Shown one piece after another: positions 21,396 through 33,048 of a stretch of 64,000 bases of DNA (the stretch's first letter is position 1; each line of letters opens with the position of its first letter). Source of the stretch: Cyprinodon diabolis (Eukaryota; Chordata; Actinopteri; Cyprinodontiformes; Cyprinodontidae); the NCBI GenBank assembly GCA_030533445.1, contig JARPUW010000320.1:25802-89801 (forward strand), read 5' to 3'. The notes below the pieces were generated by a model. The model searched no databases. It had not been told where the DNA came from and saw only the letters and a program-made list of their open reading frames with translations. The position numbers and the translations under genes were made by a program.

Positions 21396-21624
21396 ACGGT
21401 TTTTGCTCAGCAGTCGTTTGTTCGGAGGGGTGCTTTAGCAGCTACAGTAAAATGTGAGTGAGAGTGAAGTGCTGCAGTTAAAACAAAGGGAGGAGCAGGT
21501 GGGACCAACCATGTTGTTTGTGCTTCGTTTTGGGTTGTGAAAGACCTACAGACATGAAGGTTCCCCCAGTCTGAGAAAAAGGATTGCTGTTGCTTAGACT
21601 GAAATAATTTTTTAGATTCCATTT
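21396..21624. repeat. Extra 229-bp module unique to U7
   Basis: ACGG anchors at 21396 and 21625 bracket a module missing from other units. It is closest to the modules at 1437-1660 of the reference (GGGGTGCTTTAGCAGCTA, GGGAGGAGCAGGTGGG, GACCTACAGACATGAAGG) but differs at many positions, for example ATGTTGTTTG for ATTTTGTTTG and GGTTCCCCCAG for GGTTACCCCAG. Divergence this high argues for an old module retained here, or acquired from an unsampled lineage, and against a recent duplication. The next anchor context is also private (ACGGTTTTCCTTCAGCGCTC). Confidence 0.85.
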
Positions 21625-22574
21625 ACGGTTTTCCTTCAGCGCTCCTTTGTTCGGAGCAGACTTCCCATAAAAAAAGCCTGAGAAGAAGAAACCAATAGTG
21701 AGTGCAGCTGTGGTCTGTGTCAGTGAGAGGCTCGTTAAGCGTTGTCAAGGTAACGAAGCTTCAAACAGATTTTACCTCTGCTGTTTTAAACAGCACATAT
21801 TAATCTAATGGAGGGTGAAAGCACTGATTTAACATTGGGAAATGGATACTATATGACTGCTGTCCATGACACTTCCCTTGCCACTCAACACTGATAGACT
21901 TTCAAAATAAGACTCCAGGGACCCTACAAAATAAAAGCCTCTATATTTTTTTACATATATTTATTGCCCTATATGGCTCAACATTATGATCCAAACTCAA
22001 CCCCATTTTAGAGAATAGACTCAAGGAGACTGTTTAAAACACACCCTATGGCAAATTTCAAAATAAAAGCCTCCAATTTCCGCTTCATCTACTGCCCTAA
22101 TAACATGGAAAAAGAGTGATTTAACGATTGGAAAGTCATCAACTATCATTGATGGGTCTGAACATTTTCTATAAACACAACTCTGTTGGACTTTCAAAAT
22201 AAGACTCCAGGGACCCTACAAAATAAAAGCCTCTAGATTATACTAATGCATTAATTGATGCAAATGGCTCAACATTATGACCCAAACTCTTCCAGGTTGT
22301 TTTTATTAGACTCTAGTGACCTTTTCAAAACACACCCCAGAGCATTTTTCACAATAAAAGTCTCCCATTTACTCTGTAATACAGCAACTATTCAACTAAT
22401 AACATGGAAAACCAGTGATTTAACATTTGGAAATGGATTCTACATCACTGCTGGGCATGACCCATCTTTTGATGCACATCCATAATAGACTTTCAAAATA
22501 AGACTACAGGGACTCTACAGAATAAAAACCTCTTCCTTATACACACTTATACATTCTGGCATATTGTTCATTGC

Positions 22575-22990
22575 CATTTGTAATTTAATCACTGCAATGG
22601 CTCTTAGAAGGCGGGCGGAGCCCGCCAACGGTGATTTCATCACTGCAATGGATTTTACAAGGCGGGCGGAGCCCGCCAATGGTAGCAGGCGGGCGGAGCC
22701 CGCCAATGGTGATTACATCACTGCAATGGCTCTTAGCAGGCGGGCGGAGCCCGCCATTGGTGATTTCATCACTGCAATGGCTCTTAGAAGGCGGGCGGAG
22801 CCCGCCAATGGTAACAGGCGGGCGGAGCCCGCCAAAGGTGATTACATCACTGCAATGGCTCTTAGCAGGCGGGCGGAGCCCGCCATTGGTGATTTCATCA
22901 CTGCAATGGCTCTTAGAAGGCGGGCAGAACCCGCCATTGGTGATTTTTTTCTTCACTGAGATGGCTCCTAGCAGGCGGGCGAAGCCCGCC
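22575..22990. repeat. Expanded GC hairpin block, nine hairpins (U7)
   Basis: Longest block in the window, 180 bp more than the five-hairpin form. It contains spacers seen nowhere else (CAACGGTGATTTC, GGATTTTACAA, GGTAGCA), so the extra part is a diverged, probably older repertoire and not a simple copy of the standard steps. The penultimate stem is damaged (GGGCAGAACCC). Confidence 0.9.
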
Positions 22991-23263
22991 AACTGGGCTT
23001 TACCCACTGTGTTTCAATATGGGCAACCCATATTACCCTTGTGCATCATACGCTGTGCACGTCTATTTCCCAGATTTCAGCACAAGTGGCACACAGCTCT
23101 CTTTGCCCATGAACTTGCCCTCTTTCCTTCCCTCAGCAGCCCTCAAAGGCGTAAGCAGTTGGTCTGGGGAGCCCCGACGTCACTTGCCAGGGCCGTATTG
23201 GCCCGGTTCCCCAGACGGGCAGTAGGTGGCCCCCCTCAAAATTTCTTTAGAAATTTTCTAGTT

Positions 23264-23537
23264 GGGGGGCCACATGCCGAAGGCATGGCCCACCTACTAC
23301 TATTGCACATATTTATTCCGCGTATTATTGGGGGGCCACATGCCGAAGGCATGGCCCACCTACTACTATTGCACATATTTATTCCGCGTATTATTGGGGG
23401 GCCACATGCCGAAGGCATGGCCCACCTACTACTATTGCACATATTTATTCCGCGTATTATTATTGGGGGGCCACATGCCGAAGGCATGGCCCACCTACTA
23501 CTATTGCACATATTTATTCCGCGTATTATTATTATTA
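23264..23537. repeat. Minisatellite, 4 copies (U7)
   Basis: Starts at 23264, 23330, 23396 and 23465; periods 66, 66 and 69. Copies look identical apart from ATT number. Confidence 0.93.
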
Positions 23538-26500
23538 TTATAATTCTCCCGTATACCCAAAACTTCGGCGCGTAACTAGTCCCGCACGGTTTGGCGGATC
23601 GGGCCCAAAGTTGGCACACGCGTCGGGACCAATGGGGTGATGTGTGCTTGTATAAAACTTTCTCATTAGTCCGAAGGTTTGCGAATTATTAGCGAAAACG
23701 TCGCAAAAAAATCCCATAGGAAATGAATGGGGAGAGGAAAAAAAAAGCATAAAAAACAGCACTTCACTGTGTCGGCATACATTCACGTAGAAAAACAGTT
23801 TGAAGCTCAGTTTGTAGATAAATCCTTCGTCTATTTAAAACTGAAGACGGTATGTTGATAACTGCTACGGTTTTTGTATAATCAGACCTCAAGCGCCACA
23901 AAGTTTTAGCAAAATCCAGCCTGCTAGAGTGGAGCAACTGAAAAGCTAGAGTGTGAGGCAGGCGTTTTTTAAACACAAAAAAACATTTTAAACTCGCCCT
24001 CACGGCCACATATTTATAGCTAGAGTCACCATTTTTGGTCAGTTTGTAGACTGAAATCTCTGGACCCACACAATATCTTCGGAATTACGGTAGGATTAAT
24101 ACTTTTCCTTAAAAACCCTCCAGACCGACCTAAAGTCGATGAAAATCAGAGCCGTTTTTCATTGGTTTTGGAGCAGAAGAGGGGAGAAAAACGAATCAGA
24201 CTATGTGTTTTAAACTCGTCATAAATATTTTTCTGAATGACACACATACACCAAAGTTGGCATAGTTGGAGTCGAAGGATGACTGACGCTCACGGTGAAA
24301 AAATTTTTTGAATAACTCATACGGTTTTTGCTCAGCAGTCGTTTGTTCGGAGGACATTTTAAGCACCTGAAAGCTGAGTGACAGTGACCTGCTGCAGCTA
24401 GCTCAATTAGAAGCTTAGGTGTGATGAAACGTTTTTTCTTTTTCTTTCTCTTCCCATTCAGTTTGTAGATGACCTACAGCCATGAAAGTTACTCCAATCG
24501 AAGACAAGATATAGCTGTCGCTTAGATAAAAAGAATTTTTCAGATACCTTTTACGGTTTTTACTCAGCAGTCGTTTGTTCGGAGGGGTGCTTTAGCAGCT
24601 AAAAGGTGAGTGAGAGTGAGGTCCTGCAGTTAAAAGAAAGGGAGGAGCAGGTGGGCCAACCATTTTGTTTGTGCTTCGTTTTGGGTTGTGAAAGACCTAC
24701 AGACATGAAGGTTACCCCAGTCTGAGACAAAGGATAGATGTTGCTTTCACTGAAAGAATTTTTCAGATATCTTTTACGGTTTTTGCTCAGCAGTCGTTTG
24801 TTCGGAGGGTAAGCACCTGGAAGCTAGCTGACAGTTAGCTTCTGCAGCAGCCTGCTAGAGTGCAGCTGCTGAAATCTTAGTGTGAGGCGGCCATTTTTTT
24901 CAGATCAAACATCTTATTCTCGCCCTCACGGCCACATATTTGGAGCTACAGTCACCATTTTTGGTCAGTTTGTAGACTGAAACCTCTGGACTCACACAAT
25001 GTCTTCGGAATTACGGTAGGATTAATACTTTTCCTTAAAAACCCTCCAGACCAACCTAAAGTCGATGAGAGTTTCAGCCTTTCTCTATTCTTTTTGAGCT
25101 GAAGATGGGAGAGAAACGAATCAGACTATGTGTTTTCAACTCGTCATAAATATTTTTCTGAATGACACACATACACCAAAGTTGGTATAGTTGGAGTCGA
25201 AGGATTGCTGATGCTCATGGTGAAAATGTTTTTTGAATAACTCATACGGTTTTTGATCAGTAGTCGTTTGTTCGGTGCCGTTCTTCCCATACAAAAAAGC
25301 CTGGGAAGAAGAAACCAATAGTGAGTGCAGCTGTTGTCTGTGTTAGTGAGAGGCTCGTTAAGCGTTGTCAAGGTTACCAAGCTTCAAACAGATTTTACCT
25401 CTGCTGTTTTAAACAGCACATATTAATCTAATGGAGGGTGAAAGGACTGATTTAACATTGGGAAATGGATACTATATGACTGCTGTCCATGACACTTCCC
25501 TTGCCACTCAGCACTGATAGACTTTCAAAATAAGACTCCAGGGACCCTACAAAATAAAAGCCTCTATATTTTTTACATATATTTATTGCCCTATATGGCT
25601 CAACATTATGACCCAAACTCAACCCCGTTTTAGAGAATAGACTCTAGGAGACTGTTTAAAACACACCCTATAGCAAATTTCAAAATAAAAGCCTCCCATT
25701 TCCGCTTCATCTACTGCCCTAATAACATGGAAAAAGAGTGATTTAACGATTGGAAAGTAATCAACTATCATTGACGGGTCTGAACATTTTCTATAAACAC
25801 AACTCTGTTGGACTTTCAAAATAAGACTCCAGCGACCCTACAAAATAAAAGCCTCTAGATTATACTAATGCATTAATTGATGCAAATGGCTCAACATTAT
25901 GACCCAAACTCTTCCAGGTTGTTTTTATTAGACTCTAGTGACCTTTTCAAAACACACCCCAGAGCAAATTTCACAATAAAAGTCTCCCATTTACTCTGTA
26001 ATACAGCAACTATTCACCTAATAACATGGAAAACCAGTGATTTAACATTTGGAAATGGATTCTATATCACTGCTGGGCGTGACCCATCTTTTGATGCACA
26101 TTCATGATAGACTTTCAAAATAAGACTACAAGGACTCTACAGAATAAAAGCCTCTTCCTTATACACACTCATACATTCTGGCATATTGCTCATTGCCATT
26201 GGTGATTTCATCACTGCAATGGCTCTTAGAAGGCGGGCGGAGCCCGCCAATGGTAACAGGCGGGCGGAGCCCGCCAAAGGTGATTACATCACTGCAATGG
26301 CTCTTAGCAGGCGGGCGGAGCCCGCCATTGGTGATTTCATCACTGCAATGGCTCTTAGAAGGCGGGCATAGCCCGCCATTGGTGATTTTTTTCTTCACTG
26401 AGATGGCTCCTAGCAGGCGGGCGAAGCCCGCCAACTGGGCTTTACCCACTGCGGTTCAATATGGACAACCCATATTACCCTTGTGCATCATACGCTGTGC

Positions 26501-26706
26501 ACGTCTATTTCCCAGATTTCAGCACAAGTGGCACACAGCTCTCTTTGCCCATGACCTAGCCCTCTTTCCTTCCCTCAGCAGCCCTCTAAGGCGTAAGCAG
26601 TTGGTGTGGGGAGCCCCGACGTCACTGGCCAGGGCCGTATTGGTCCGGTTCCCCAGACGGGCAGTAGGTGGCCCCCCTCAAAATTTCTTTAGAAATTTTC
26701 TAGTTA
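23538..26706. repeat. Unit U8 (class C2), 3169 bp
   Basis: Matches U3 through the 230-bp modules (AATCGAAG, TTAAAAGAAAG, TTCAGATC). GC block 26197-26432, five hairpins; one has GGGCATAGCCC instead of GGGCAGAGCCC. The single-copy stretch after it carries an unusual cluster of private substitutions. CTCF-like core 26661-26672 is nevertheless intact. No minisatellite. Confidence 0.92.
26433..26650. repeat. Divergent patch in U8 tail segment
   Basis: Private changes cluster here: ACTGCGGTTCAAT, CATGACCTAGCCC, CCCTCTAAGG, GTTGGTGTGGGG, CACTGGCCAGG and TTGGTCCGG. Other units show at most one to three private changes over the same interval. Confidence 0.75.
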
Positions 26707-29700
26707 TTATAATTCTCCCGTATACCCAAAACTTCGGCGCGTAACTAGTCCCGCACGGTTTGGCGGATCGGGCCCAAAGTTGGCACACGCGTCGGGACCA
26801 ATGGGGTGATGTGTGCTTGTATAAAACTTTCTCATTAGTCCGAAGGTTTGCGAATTATTAGCGAAAACGTCGCAAAAAAATCCCATAGGAAATGAATGGG
26901 GAGAGGAAAAAAAAAGCATAAAAAACAGCACTTCACTGTGTCGGCATACATTCACCTAGAAAAACAGTTTGAAGCTCAGTTTGTAGATAAATCCTTCGTC
27001 TATTTAAAACTGAAGACGGTATGTTGATAACTGCTACGGTTTTTGTATAATCAGACCTCAAGCGCCACAAAGTTTTAGCAAAATCCAGCCTGCTAGAGTG
27101 GAGCAACTGAAAAGCTAGAGTGTGAGGCAGGCGTTTTTTAAACACAAAAAAACATTTTAAACTCGCCCTCACGGCCACATATTTATAGCTAGAGTCACCA
27201 TTTTTGGTCAGTTTGTAGACTGAAATCTCTGGACCCACACAATATCTTCGGAATTACGGTAGGATTAATACTTTTCCTTAAAAACCCTCCAGACCGACCT
27301 AAAGTCGATGAAAATCAGAGCCGTTTTTCATTGGTTTTGGAGCAGAAGAGGGGAGAAAAACGAATCCGACTATGTGTTTTAAACTCGTCATAAATATTTT
27401 TCTGAATGACACACATACACCAAAGTTGGCATAGTTGGAGTCGAAGGATGACTGACGCTCACGGTGAAAAAATTTTTTGAATAACTCATACGGTTTTTGC
27501 TCAGCAGTCGTTTGTTCGGAGGACATTTTAAGCACCTGAAAGCTGAGTGACAGTGACCTGCTGCAGCTAGCTCAATTAGAAGCTTAGGTGTGATGAAACG
27601 TTTTTTCTTTTTCTTTCTCTTCCCATTCAGTTTGTAGATGACCTACAGCCATGAAAGTTACTCCAATTGAAGACAAGATATAGCTGTCGCTTAGATAAAA
27701 AGAATTTTTCAGATACCTTTTACGGTTTTTACTCAGCAGTCGTTTGTTCGGAGGGGTGCTTTAGCAGCTAAAAGGTGAGTGAGAGTGAGGTCCTGCAGTT
27801 CAAACAAAGGGAGGAGCAGGTGGGCCAACCATTTTGTTTGTGCTTCGTTTTGGGTTGTGAAAGACCTACAGACATGAAGGTTACCCCAGTCTGAGACAAA
27901 GGATAGATGTTGCTTTCACTGAAAGAATTTTTCAGATATCTTTTACGGTTTTTGCTCAGCAGTCGTTTGTTCGGAGGGTAAGCACCTGGAAGCTAGCTGA
28001 CAGTTAGCTTCTGCAGCAGCCTGCTAGAGTGCAGCTGCTGAAATCTTAGTGTGAGGCGGCCATTTTTTAAGATCAAACATCTTATTCTCGCCCTCACGGC
28101 CACATATTTGGAGCTACAGTCACCATTTTTGGTCAGTTTGTAGACTGAAACCTCTGGACTCACACAATGTCTTCGGAATTACGGTAGGATTAATACTTTG
28201 CCTTAAAAACCCTCCAGACCAACCTAAAGTGGATGAGAGTTTCAGCCTTTCTCCATTCTTTTTGAGCTGAAGATGGGAGAAAAACGAATCAGACTATGTG
28301 TTTTCAACTCGTCATAAATATTTTTCTGAATGACACACATACACCAAAGTTGGTATAGTTGGAGTCGAAGGATTGCTGATGCTCATGGTGAAAATGTTTT
28401 TTGAATAACTCATACGGTTTTTGATCAGTAGTCGTTTGTTCGGTGCCGTTCTTCCCATACAAAAAAGCCTGGGAAGAAGAAACCAATAGTGAGTGCAGCT
28501 GTTGTCTGTGTCAGTGAGAGGCTCGTTAAGCGTTGTCAAGGTTACCAAGCTTCAAACAGATTTTACCTCTGCTGTTTTAAACAGCACATATTAATCTAAT
28601 GGAGGGTGAAAGGACTGATTTAACATTGGGAAATGGATACTATATGACTGCTGTACATGACACTTCCCTTGCCACTCAGCACTGATAGACTTTCAAAATA
28701 AGACTCCAGGGACCCTACAAAATAAAAGCCTCTATATTTTTTACATATATTTATTGCTCTATATGGCTCAACATTATGACCCAAACTCAACCCCGTTTTA
28801 GAGAATAGACTCTAGGAGACTGTTTAAAACACACCCTATAGCAAATTTCAAAATAAAAGCCTCCCATTTCCGCTTCATCTACTGCCCTAATAACATGGAA
28901 AAAGAGTGATTTAACGATTGGAAAGTAATCAACTATCATTGACGGGTCTGAACATTTTCTATAAACACAACTCTGTTGGACTTTCAAAATAAGACTCCAG
29001 GGACCCTACAAAATAAAAGCCTCTAGATTATAGTAATGCATTAATTGATGCAAATGGCTCAACATTATGACCCAAACTCTTCCAGGTTGTTTTTATTAGA
29101 CTCTAGTGACCTTTTCAAAACACACCCCAGAGCAAATTTCACAATAAAAGTCTCCCATTTACTCTGTAATACAGCAACTATTCACCTAATAACATGGAAA
29201 ACCAGTGATTTAACATTTGGAAATGGATTCTATATCACTGCTGGGCGTGACCCATCTTTTGATGCACATTCATGATAGACTTTCAAAATAAGACTACAAG
29301 GACTCTACAGAATAAAAGCCTCTTCCTTATACACACTCATACATTCTGGCATATTGCTCATTGCCATTGGTGATTTCATCACTGCAATGGCTCTTAGAAG
29401 GCGGGCGGAGCCCGCCAATGGTAACAGGCGGGCGGAGCCCGCCAAAGGTGATTACATCACTGCAATGGCTCTTAGCAGGCGGGCGGAGCCCGCCATTGGT
29501 GATTTCATCACTGCAATGGCTCTTAGAAGGCGGGCAGAGCCCGCCATTGGTGATTTTTTTCTTCACTGAGATGGCTCCTAGCAGGCGGGCGAAGCCCGCC
29601 AACTGGGCTTTACCCACTGTGTTTCAATATGGACAACCCATATTACCCTTGTGCATCATACTCTGTGCACGTCTATTTCCCAGATTTCAGCACAAGTGGC

Positions 29701-29877
29701 ACACAGCTCTCTTTGCCCATGAACTTGCCCTCTTTCCTTCCCTCAGCAGCCCTCAAAGGCGTAAGCAGTTGGTCTGGGGAGCCCCGACGTCACTTGCCAG
29801 GGCCGTATTGGCCCGGTTCCCCAGACGGGCAGTAGGTGGCCCCCCTCAAAATTTCTTTAGAAATTTTCTAGTTATTA
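26707..29877. repeat. Unit U9 (class A), 3171 bp
   Basis: Class A: AATCCGA, six-T run before AAGATC, TACTTTGCC, GTGGATGAGAG, CTGTACATG, TTGCTCTATATGG, TATAGTAATG and CATACTCTGTG. GC block 29365-29600, five hairpins. CTCF-like core 29829-29840. No minisatellite, two ATT. Nearly identical to U10, U17 and U18. Confidence 0.94.
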
Positions 29878-32800
29878 TTATAATTCTCCCGTATACCCAA
29901 AACTTCGGCGCGTAACTAGTCCCGCACGGTTTGGCGGATCGGGCCCAAAGTTGGCACACGCGTCGGGACCAATGGGGTGATGTGTGCTTGTATAAAACTT
30001 TCTCATTAGTCCGAAGGTTTGCGAATTATTAGCGAAAACGTCGCAAAAAAATCCCATAGGAAATGAATGGGGAGAGGAAAAAAAAAGCATAAAAAACAGC
30101 ACTTCACTGTGTCGGCATACATTCACCTAGAAAAACAGTTTGAAGCTCAGTTTGTAGATAAATCCTTCGTCTATTTAAAACTGAAGACGGTATGTTGATA
30201 ACTGCTACGGTTTTTGTATAATCAGACCTCAAGCGCCACAAAGTTTTAGCAAAATCCAGCCTGCTAGAGTGGAGCAACTGAAAAGCTAGAGTGTGAGGCA
30301 GGCGTTTTTTAAACACAAAAAAACATTTTAAACTCGCCCTCACGGCCACATATTTATAGCTAGAGTCACCATTTTTGGTCAGTTTGTAGACTGAAATCTC
30401 TGGACCCACACAATATCTTCGGAATTACGGTAGGATTAATACTTTTCCTTAAAAACCCTCCAGACCGACCTAAAGTCGATGAAAATCAGAGCCGTTTTTC
30501 ATTGGTTTTGGAGCAGAAGAGGGGAGAAAAACGAATCCGACTATGTGTTTTAAACTCGTCATAAATATTTTTCTGAATGACACACATACACCAAAGTTGG
30601 CATAGTTGGAGTCGAAGGATGACTGACGCTCACGGTGAAAAAATTTTTTGAATAACTCATACGGTTTTTGCTCAGCAGTCGTTTGTTCGGAGGACATTTT
30701 AAGCACCTGAAAGCTGAGTGACAGTGACCTGCTGCAGCTAGCTCAATTAGAAGCTTAGGTGTGATGAAACATTTTTTCTTTTTCTTTCTCTTCCCATTCA
30801 GTTTGTAGATGACCTACAGCCATGAAAGTTACTCCAATTGAAGACAAGATATAGCTGTCGCTTAGATAAAAAGAATTTTTCAGATACCTTTTACGGTTTT
30901 TACTCAGCAGTCGTTTGTTCGGAGGGGTGCTTTAGCAGCTAAAAGGTGAGTGAGAGTGAGGTCCTGCAGTTCAAACAAAGGGAGGAGCAGGTGGGCCAAC
31001 CATTTTGTTTGTGCTTCGTTTTGGGTTGTGAAAGACCTACAGACATGAAGGTTACCCCAGTCTGAGACAAAGGATAGATGTTGCTTTCACTGAAAGAATT
31101 TTTCAGATATCTTTTACGGTTTTTGCTCAGCAGTCGTTTGTTCGGAGGGTAAGCACCTGGAAGCTAGCTGACAGTTAGCTTCTGCAGCAGCCTGCTAGAG
31201 TGCAGCTGCTGAAATCTTAGTGTGAGGCGGCCATTTTTTAAGATCAAACATCTTATTCTCGCCCTCACGGCCACATATTTGGAGCTACAGTCACCATTTT
31301 TGGTCAGTTTGTAGACTGAAACCTCTGGACTCACACAATGTCTTCGGAATTACGGTAGGATTAATACTTTGCCTTAAAAACCCTCCAGACCAACCTAAAG
31401 TGGATGAGAGTTTCAGCCTTTCTCCATTCTTTTTGAGCTGAAGATGGGAGAAAAACGAATCAGACTATGTGTTTTCAACTCGTCATAAATATTTTTCTGA
31501 ATGACACACATACACCAAAGTTGGTATAGTTGGAGTCGAAGGATTGCTGATGCTCATGGTGAAAATGTTTTTTGAATAACTCATACGGTTTTTGATCAGT
31601 AGTCGTTTGTTCGGTGCCGTTCTTCCCATACAAAAAAGCCTGGGAAGAAGAAACCAATAGTGAGTGCAGCTGTTGTCTGTGTCAGTGAGAGGCTCGTTAA
31701 GCGTTGTCAAGGTTACCAAGCTTCAAACAGATTTTACCTCTGCTGTTTTAAACAGCACATATTAATCTAATGGAGGGTGAAAGGACTGATTTAACATTGG
31801 GAAATGGATACTATATGACTGCTGTACATGACACTTCCCTTGCCACTCAGCACTGATAGACTTTCAAAATAAGACTCCAGGGACCCTACAAAATAAAAGC
31901 CTCTATATTTTTTACATATATTTATTGCTCTATATGGCTCAACATTATGACCCAAACTCAACCCCGTTTTAGAGAATAGACTCTAGGAGACTGTTTAAAA
32001 CACACCCTATAGCAAATTTCAAAATAAAAGCCTCCCATTTCCGCTTCATCTACTGCCCTAATAACATGGAAAAAGAGTGATTTAACGATTGGAAAGTAAT
32101 CAACTATCATTGACGGGTCTGAACATTTTCTATAAACACAACTCTGTTGGACTTTCAAAATAAGACTCCAGGGACCCTACAAAATAAAAGCCTCTAGATT
32201 ATAGTAATGCATTAATTGATGCAAATGGCTCAACATTATGACCCAAACTCTTCCAGGTTGTTTTTATTAGACTCTAGTGACCTTTTCAAAACACACCCCA
32301 GAGCAAATTTCACAATAAAAGTCTCCCATTTACTCTGTAATACAGCAACTATTCACCTAATAACATGGAAAACCAGTGATTTAACATTTGGAAATGGATT
32401 CTATATCACTGCTGGGCGTGACCCATCTTTTGATGCACATTCATGATAGACTTTCAAAATAAGACTACAAGGACTCTACAGAATAAAAGCCTCTTCCTTA
32501 TACACACTCATACATTCTGGCATATTGCTCATTGCCATTGGTGATTTCATCACTGCAATGGCTCTTAGAAGGCGGGCGGAGCCCGCCAATGGTAACAGGC
32601 GGGCGGAGCCCGCCAAAGGTGATTACATCACTGCAATGGCTCTTAGCAGGCGGGCGGAGCCCGCCATTGGTGATTTCATCACTGCAATGGCTCTTAGAAG
32701 GCGGGCAGAGCCCGCCATTGGTGATTTTTTTCTTCACTGAGATGGCTCCTAGCAGGCGGGCGAAGCCCGCCAACTGGGCTTTACCCACTGTGTTTCAATA

Positions 32801-33048
32801 TGGACAACCCATATTACCCTTGTGCATCATACTCTGTGCACGTCTATTTCCCAGATTTCAGCACAAGTGGCACACAGCTCTCTTTGCCCATGAACTTGCC
32901 CTCTTTCCTTCCCTCAGCAGCCCTCAAAGGCGTAAGCAGTTGGTCTGGGGAGCCCCGACGTCACTTGCCAGGGCCGTATTGGCCCGGTTCCCCAGACGGG
33001 CAGTAGGTGGCCCCCCTCAAAATTTCTTTAGAAATTTTCTAGTTATTA
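29878..33048. repeat. Unit U10 (class A), 3171 bp
   Basis: All class A markers. Private CpG transition at 30771 (GAAACG to GAAACA). GC block 32536-32771, CTCF-like core 33000-33011. No minisatellite. It is followed by CGGCACGTAAC at the start of U11. Confidence 0.94.

Larger units (their letters stand above)
19689..23537. repeat. Unit U7 (class F), 3849 bp, longest unit
   Basis: The first half follows class A (AATCCGA, TACTTTGCC, GTGGATGAGAG, six-T run before AAGATC). It then diverges near 21370 and carries one additional ~229-bp module absent elsewhere. GC block 22575-22990 has nine hairpins and the minisatellite has four copies. These three gains sum to the 678-bp excess over the modal unit. 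CTCF-like core 23219-23230. The loop of the 3342-type hairpin is changed so that its arms extend to 8 bp (AATATGGG/CCCATATT). Confidence 0.94.
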
